Source: JBIIUJ01 sp044340025 (GTDB lineage: Bacteria > Pseudomonadota > Alphaproteobacteria > Caulobacterales > Aquidulcibacteraceae). From it: a stretch of 7,629 bases of DNA. Shown piece after piece: positions 7,510 through 7,629 of this stretch. The position numbers and the translations under genes were made by a program. The notes below the pieces were generated by a model. That model searched no databases, had not been told where the DNA came from, and saw nothing but the letters and a program-made list of their open reading frames with translations. The stretch spans positions 1 through 7,629 of the forward strand of contig JBIIUJ010000126.1 in NCBI GenBank assembly GCA_044340025.1. The letters are read 5' to 3'. Each line of letters starts with the position of its first letter. Within the stretch, counting starts at the first letter, position 1.

Positions 7510-7521
7510 GCAAACCCAACG
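7504..7521. promoter_or_regulatory. Candidate PpsR/CrtJ binding site 1 (TGT-N12-ACG)
   Basis: The sequence TGTC-N10-AACG differs by one base from the TGT-N12-ACA core recognised by the aerobic photosynthesis repressor PpsR/CrtJ. It covers the -35 box of the bchF promoter, as expected for repression under oxygen or high light. No regulator gene is in the window, so the assignment rests on the motif and on the known control of bch operons. Confidence 0.5.
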
Positions 7522-7537
7522 TCCACTCAACTTGACA
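7520..7537. promoter_or_regulatory. Candidate PpsR/CrtJ binding site 2 (CGT-N12-ACA)
   Basis: CGTC-N10-GACA is also one base from the TGTC-N10-GACA consensus and mirrors site 1, with which it shares two bases. Together the two sites form a 34-bp structure with perfect 7-bp arms, TGTCAAG and CTTGACA. PpsR/CrtJ typically binds paired sites cooperatively, which fits this arrangement. Confidence 0.5.
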
Positions 7538-7560
7538 CTTAGCCGCGCGGTCGCGACAAA
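7532..7560 (+). promoter_or_regulatory. Possible divergent promoter facing right
   Basis: On the plus strand TTGACA (7532-7537) is followed after 17 nt by GACAAA (7555-7560), a 3/6 match to the -10 consensus. It is the mirror image of the bchF promoter and would serve a gene beyond the right edge. The -35 box is a necessary consequence of the inverted repeat, so this promoter is less certain than the bchF one. Confidence 0.3.
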
Positions 7561-7600
7561 AAGGCGCCGCGCGCCAGCCCGACGTAAGGCGTAGGGTTTC

Positions 7601-7624
7601 GAGCGTTCCAACCTGTGGACGCTC
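7601..7624. repeat. Inverted repeat at the right edge
   Basis: GAGCGT and ACGCTC are perfect 6-bp arms. With one bulged T at 7607 the stem extends by CCA/TGG to nine pairs around a 5-nt loop. No run of T follows on the minus strand, and the plus strand ends too soon to tell. It may be a terminator, an operator or a leader hairpin of a right-facing transcript. Nothing else is recognisable between 7561 and 7629. Confidence 0.35.
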
Positions 7625-7629
7625 CGAGA

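Noticed and set aside
7445..7519. Upstream ATG start for bchF at 7519, adding 25 residues
   Set aside because: It lies within the putative repressor site and upstream of the -10 box, and the start at 7444 has a well-placed GGAG.
1..7629. CRISPR arrays, insertion sequences, tRNA or rRNA genes, phage or defence genes
   Set aside because: No direct repeat arrays, transposase motifs, terminal repeats or RNA gene signatures are visible; the window is almost wholly bch coding sequence.

Overview
The window is the front part of a bacteriochlorophyll a biosynthesis operon from a GC-rich phototrophic proteobacterium. Five genes lie on the minus strand and are read from right to left: bchF - bchN - bchB - bchH - bchL (bchL runs off the left edge). 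This is the bchFNBHL(M) order known from the photosynthesis gene clusters of purple bacteria such as Rhodobacter. With the high GC content, it suggests an alphaproteobacterium, either anoxygenic purple or aerobic anoxygenic phototroph. The genus cannot be named from this sequence alone.

Layout from right to left. Positions 7445-7629 are an upstream control region. It holds a good sigma70-type promoter for bchF, two abutting near-consensus PpsR/CrtJ repressor half-palindromes, a possible mirror-image promoter facing right, and a hairpin-like inverted repeat at the edge. bchF (7444-6764) encodes the membrane-bound 3-vinyl bacteriochlorophyllide hydratase and has an unusual 65-residue N-terminal extension. 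bchN (6767-5490) and bchB (5485-3920) encode the catalytic NB component of the light-independent protochlorophyllide reductase (DPOR). bchH (3948-184) encodes the large porphyrin-binding subunit of Mg-chelatase and carries a four-cysteine cluster. bchL (172 to the edge) encodes the ATP-dependent Fe-S reductase that feeds electrons to BchNB.

Together the genes cover three steps. BchH (with BchI and BchD, not in this window) puts Mg into protoporphyrin IX. BchL/N/B reduce ring D of protochlorophyllide to chlorophyllide a. BchF hydrates the 3-vinyl group on the way to bacteriochlorophyllide a. The genes are packed with a 4-bp overlap, a 4-nt gap, a 29-nt overlap and an 11-nt gap, which fits one polycistronic, translationally coupled transcript. 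All DPOR cluster ligands that can be checked are intact and no reading frame is broken.

I see no mobile element, CRISPR, tRNA, rRNA or new system here. The points most worth a second look are the regulatory palindrome with back-to-back promoters, the BchF N-terminal extension with an AT-rich hairpin inside it, the Cys cluster of BchH, and the weak translation start of bchH compared with its neighbours.
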